From an uncultured Acinetobacter sp. (GTDB lineage Bacteria > Cyanobacteriota > Vampirovibrionia > Gastranaerophilales > Gastranaerophilaceae), in contig CAMORE010000088.1 of assembly GCA_946623365.1 (NCBI GenBank), forward strand, positions 1 through 8,776: 8,776 nt of DNA. The letters run 5' to 3'. The number at the start of each line of letters is the position of its first letter. Position 1 is the first letter of the stretch. This document shows positions 6,773 through 8,776 of the stretch, piece by piece. The position numbers and the translations under genes were made by a program. Below the pieces are notes generated by a model. That model searched no databases and had not been told where the DNA came from. It saw nothing but the letters and a program-made list of their open reading frames with translations.

Positions 6773-6863
6773 TATATTCAAATGACTTTTTGCGGATGAA
6801 TATATTTATAACAATCATTAGCATTTATAAAACAGCAAATGGAATAAGAATTCTTTACAAGTG

Positions 6864-7056
6864 GTTTGAGAAATCGGGCATCTTTCTTATAAAAAATGTA
6901 TTAAAAGCCTGTAGGTTGGGTTTCACCCAACCTACAACCTCAAAATAGCCGAACACCGTCAAAAATCCGTTTTCGCCATTTTGCTTACCCTTGTAGTTTG
7001 ATAATTCCCTCCCCACCAAATCCTGACATAAAGCCAACTTTCCGGATTTGTCAAAC
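6864..7056. mobile_element. Candidate MITE-like element with imperfect terminal inverted repeats
   Basis: The left end GTTTGAGAAATCGGG (6864-6878) and the right end CCGGATTTGTCAAAC (7042-7056) are inverted repeats matching at 13 of 15 positions, and they bound a 193-bp stretch. Inside are a perfect 12-bp palindrome (6910-6936) and a second imperfect hairpin (6942-6953 with 6972-6982, one mismatch and one bulge). By hand count the element has 78 G+C of 193 (40%), well above both flanks. No transposase is encoded, so if mobile it would depend on an enzyme from elsewhere. I see no convincing target-site duplication, and the termini are inferred from the repeats alone. Confidence 0.4.
6910..6936. 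repeat. Perfect 12-bp palindrome with 3-nt loop
   Basis: TGTAGGTTGGGT (6910-6921), loop TTC, then its exact complement ACCCAACCTACA (6925-6936). The arm resembles the GTAGGTTGGGTT family of dispersed palindromes that I recall from cyanobacteria and other bacteria. Read on the minus strand it is followed by GGCTTTTAATAC and then a longer T run, so it could weakly stop transcription in that direction, but it lies upstream of the minus-strand operon, where no gene ends. Confidence 0.85.
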
Positions 7057-7140
7057 TTAATAAATTTCTAAAATAGTCAAAAATAAAGCATTTCAGCATT
7101 ATTAAATCAAGCATTTATATGAATAAATTTTTTATGATAA

Positions 7141-7172
7141 TATAATTATAGGAATTATTAGTCAGGGAGAGA
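7141..7172 (+). promoter_or_regulatory. Promoter -10 and ribosome binding site of the ABC exporter gene
   Basis: TATAAT at 7141-7146 is a perfect -10 candidate in a very AT-rich stretch. No good -35 is found 16-18 bp upstream. CAGGGAGAG at about 7163-7171 is a Shine-Dalgarno-type purine run about 10 nt before the ATG at 7182. This gene would therefore have a conventional leader of roughly 30 nt, unlike the three minus-strand genes with a -10 abutting the start. Confidence 0.45.
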
Positions 7173-7181
7173 ATAAGTAAT

Positions 7182-8776
7182 ATGAAATTATCAGCAACTA
7201 CAGCTCAAAATTCATTTAAATACAGATGGTTAATGTCAAGAATTTGGCCGTATATCAAAAAATATTGGTTCAGAGTTTTGCTCGGATTTTTGGTAGCAAT
7301 ACCTCTTGGTTTATTGGATGGCGTTACGGCATTTGCCCTTAAACCATATATGGATTATGTAGTCGGAGGAAAAGATTGTGAATTCACATTAATGAATCAT
7401 CACTTTGTTATAACAACTTTGCAAATGGCAATAGGACTGCCTATTGGTGTCATTTTATTTGCCGCATTTCAAGGAGTGCTGAGATATCTTAACGGCTATT
7501 TATCAACATGGACAAGCCAAAGAATTACAAACGATATAAAATTTGATTTGTTCAAAAGATTAATTAATATGCATCCGCAATTTTTTGATGAAAATTCTTC
7601 CGGCATAATTATTTCCAGATACATGAATGACCCTATAACAGCTTCTAACGGAATTGTAGAACAAGTAAAAATAATTACAACAAGCTTTTTTGGTGCTCTT
7701 GGTTTAGTTACCGTAATGTTATACAGCTCTTGGCGTCTTGCTATTATCGGAGTTGTTGTCCTTTGTGTAGCTTTCGTGCCTATAGCTTTAATCAGAAAAC
7801 GCATAAAAAGTGCTTCCAATAAAAATATGGTTATCGGAGGAAATATTACTACAAATATCAATGAAACCTATTCCGGTAATAAAGTTATGGCTGCATACGG
7901 TTTGCAGGAAAGACAAAATAAGTACTTTGTAGAACAAAACTGGGATGCTTTTAATGTAAATATGGCTTTATATAAACGTGCAGGCTGGATGTCACCGATA
8001 ATGTACATTATTGCATCATTCGGTATTGCAACCGTTTTAGGAGTAGGTACTTATTTGATTAATTCAGGAAACATGACAGCAGGTAGTTTTGCATCTTTTG
8101 TAACATCTCTTTTACTTCTTTATAAACCTGTTAAAACTCTCGGAAATACTCTAACAAATATACAAGCTATATTTGTTGCAATGGGTCGTGTATTTGAATT
8201 ATTTGATTTGGAACCTGAAATTAAAGATTTACCGAATGCAAGAACCCTTAATGGATTAAACAACAATATAAAATTTGAAAATGTTAATTTTGAATATATT
8301 CCGGAACATCCTGTTTTAAAGAACTTAAACTTAACTGTTAATAAAAACGAGTCTTTAGCTATAGTCGGCAATTCAGGAGGCGGCAAGTCTACATTAGTTA
8401 ACCTGCTTCCAAGATTTTATGACATACAATCAGGTTCCATAAAAATTGATGATGTCGATATTAGAGAGTATACTCTTTCATCCTTAAGACAAAATATTTC
8501 AATGGTCTTCCAAGATAATTTCCTTTTTAGCGGAACTATCAGAGACAACATTATGATGGGTAATCCTAATGCTACAGAGCAAGAATTACAAACAGCAGTA
8601 GAATCAGCTCATTTACAAGATGTTATATCGGAACTTCCTGACGGAATAGATACGGAACTTGGAGAAAGAGGAACTACTTTATCAGGCGGTCAAAGACAGC
8701 GTGTAGCAATCGCAAGAGCAATGTTAAGAAATGCTCCTATTGTTATTTTGGATGAAGCTACTTCTGCTCTTGATAA
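7182..8776 (+). CDS. MsbA-type ABC exporter (fused permease-ATPase), C-terminus cut by window end
   Basis: This is a half-transporter that works as a homodimer or heterodimer in the inner membrane, using ATP to export a hydrophobic substrate such as a lipid, lipid-linked compound or drug; the substrate cannot be read from the sequence. 531 residues are visible. Six membrane helices fall at about 30-53, 82-103, 165-182, 186-204, 269-294 and 302-320. The nucleotide-binding domain from about 363 has the aromatic A-loop Y372, Walker A GNSGGGKST (396-404), Q-loop Gln444 in VFQDNFLF, signature LSGGQ (500-504), Walker B IVILDE with catalytic E525, and the D-loop SALD at the edge. The H-loop histidine and last 40-60 residues lie beyond the window. 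All visible motifs are intact, so nothing suggests a degenerate site. The start follows a GGGAGAG ribosome binding site. The gene is divergent from the rqcH operon. The MsbA/lipid flippase subgroup is likely but not proven. Confidence 0.93.
   Translation, partial: MKLSATTAQNSFKYRWLMSRIWPYIKKYWFRVLLGFLVAIPLGLLDGVTAFALKPYMDYVVGGKDCEFTLMNHHFVITTLQMAIGLPIGVILFAAFQGVLRYLNGYLSTWTSQRITNDIKFDLFKRLINMHPQFFDENSSGIIISRYMNDPITASNGIVEQVKIITTSFFGALGLVTVMLYSSWRLAIIGVVVLCVAFVPIALIRKRIKSASNKNMVIGGNITTNINETYSGNKVMAAYGLQERQNKYFVEQNWDAFNVNMALYKRAGWMSPIMYIIASFGIATVLGVGTYLINSGNMTAGSFASFVTSLLLLYKPVKTLGNTLTNIQAIFVAMGRVFELFDLEPEIKDLPNARTLNGLNNNIKFENVNFEYIPEHPVLKNLNLTVNKNESLAIVGNSGGGKSTLVNLLPRFYDIQSGSIKIDDVDIREYTLSSLRQNISMVFQDNFLFSGTIRDNIMMGNPNATEQELQTAVESAHLQDVISELPDGIDTELGERGTTLSGGQRQRVAIARAMLRNAPIVILDEATSALD

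Larger units (their letters stand above)
6773..7140. other. Intergenic region between the rqcH operon and the ABC exporter
   Basis: About 370 bp without a supportable gene separates two divergent transcription units. The outer parts are very AT-rich: by hand count about 26% G+C at 6782-6863 and 15% at 7057-7140. The middle, 6864-7056, is about 40% G+C and holds inverted repeats, described separately. A 60-codon minus-strand frame beginning with TTG at 7037 runs through the palindrome, but it has no ribosome binding site and no recognisable protein pattern, so it is not called. No tRNA or other known RNA fold was seen. Confidence 0.6.

Noticed and set aside
6910..6936. Rho-independent terminator
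   Set aside because: The stem is strong, but no gene ends near it on either strand, there is no T run directly after it on the plus strand, and on the minus strand the T run is delayed. A repeat element explains it better.
6855..7037. 60-codon minus-strand frame through the intergenic palindrome
   Set aside because: It begins with TTG without a ribosome binding site, its middle is simply a translation of the palindrome, and it shows no protein-like pattern.
7017..7050. CAAATCC/GGATTTG stem with 20-nt loop as a separate regulatory hairpin
   Set aside because: The stem is only 7 bp with a large loop, and its right arm is better explained as part of the longer inverted end pairing with 6864-6878.
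7496..7861. 121-codon minus-strand frame inside the ABC exporter gene
   Set aside because: It lies wholly antisense to a well-supported exporter with intact motifs; a shadow of that coding frame. The same holds for the frame at 8120-8386.

Overview
This is an AT-rich chromosomal window, by eye roughly one third G+C. It carries seven protein genes, of which the first and last are cut by the window edges. The content is mostly housekeeping: a MetE-like methyltransferase C-terminus, biotin synthesis (bioD), a Pif1-family DNA helicase, the ribosome-rescue factor RqcH/NFACT and an MsbA-type ABC exporter. Three further proteins of unknown function are a 376-aa protein, a 156-aa glycine/alanine-rich protein and a 90-aa secreted protein. 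There are no RNA genes, CRISPR arrays, transposases or phage genes. The host is a bacterium. The low G+C, the MsbA-type exporter and a palindrome resembling dispersed repeats known from cyanobacteria would fit the gut relatives of cyanobacteria (Melainabacteria/Gastranaerophilales), but this is a low-confidence guess.

Layout. Positions 1-405 (+) hold the end of a UROD/MetE-like protein. It overlaps tail-to-tail by 38 bp with a minus-strand gene of unknown function (368-1498). Next on the minus strand is bioD (1594-2265). A 105-bp divergent gap separates bioD from two plus-strand genes, the 156-aa protein (2371-2841) and the Pif1-like helicase (2887-4953). The helicase ends 2 bp from the end of the minus-strand rqcH (4956-6488). 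rqcH is preceded by a small secreted-protein gene (6485-6757), and the two share an ATGA stop/start junction. A 424-bp gap (6758-7181) follows. It contains a compact, more GC-rich element with imperfect inverted ends and a perfect 12-bp palindrome. The window closes with the plus-strand ABC exporter (7182 to the edge).

The genes do not form one pathway. The only clear operon is the small secreted protein plus rqcH. The most distinctive signals are regulatory and structural. Three minus-strand genes (376-aa protein, bioD, small secreted protein) each have a perfect TATAAT exactly 6 nt before the ATG and no leader-borne Shine-Dalgarno site, which predicts leaderless mRNAs. Three other genes (156-aa protein, rqcH, ABC exporter) have ordinary Shine-Dalgarno sites. 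The intergenic element at 6864-7056 looks like a small non-autonomous mobile element (MITE/REP type). No clearly new multi-gene system is visible.
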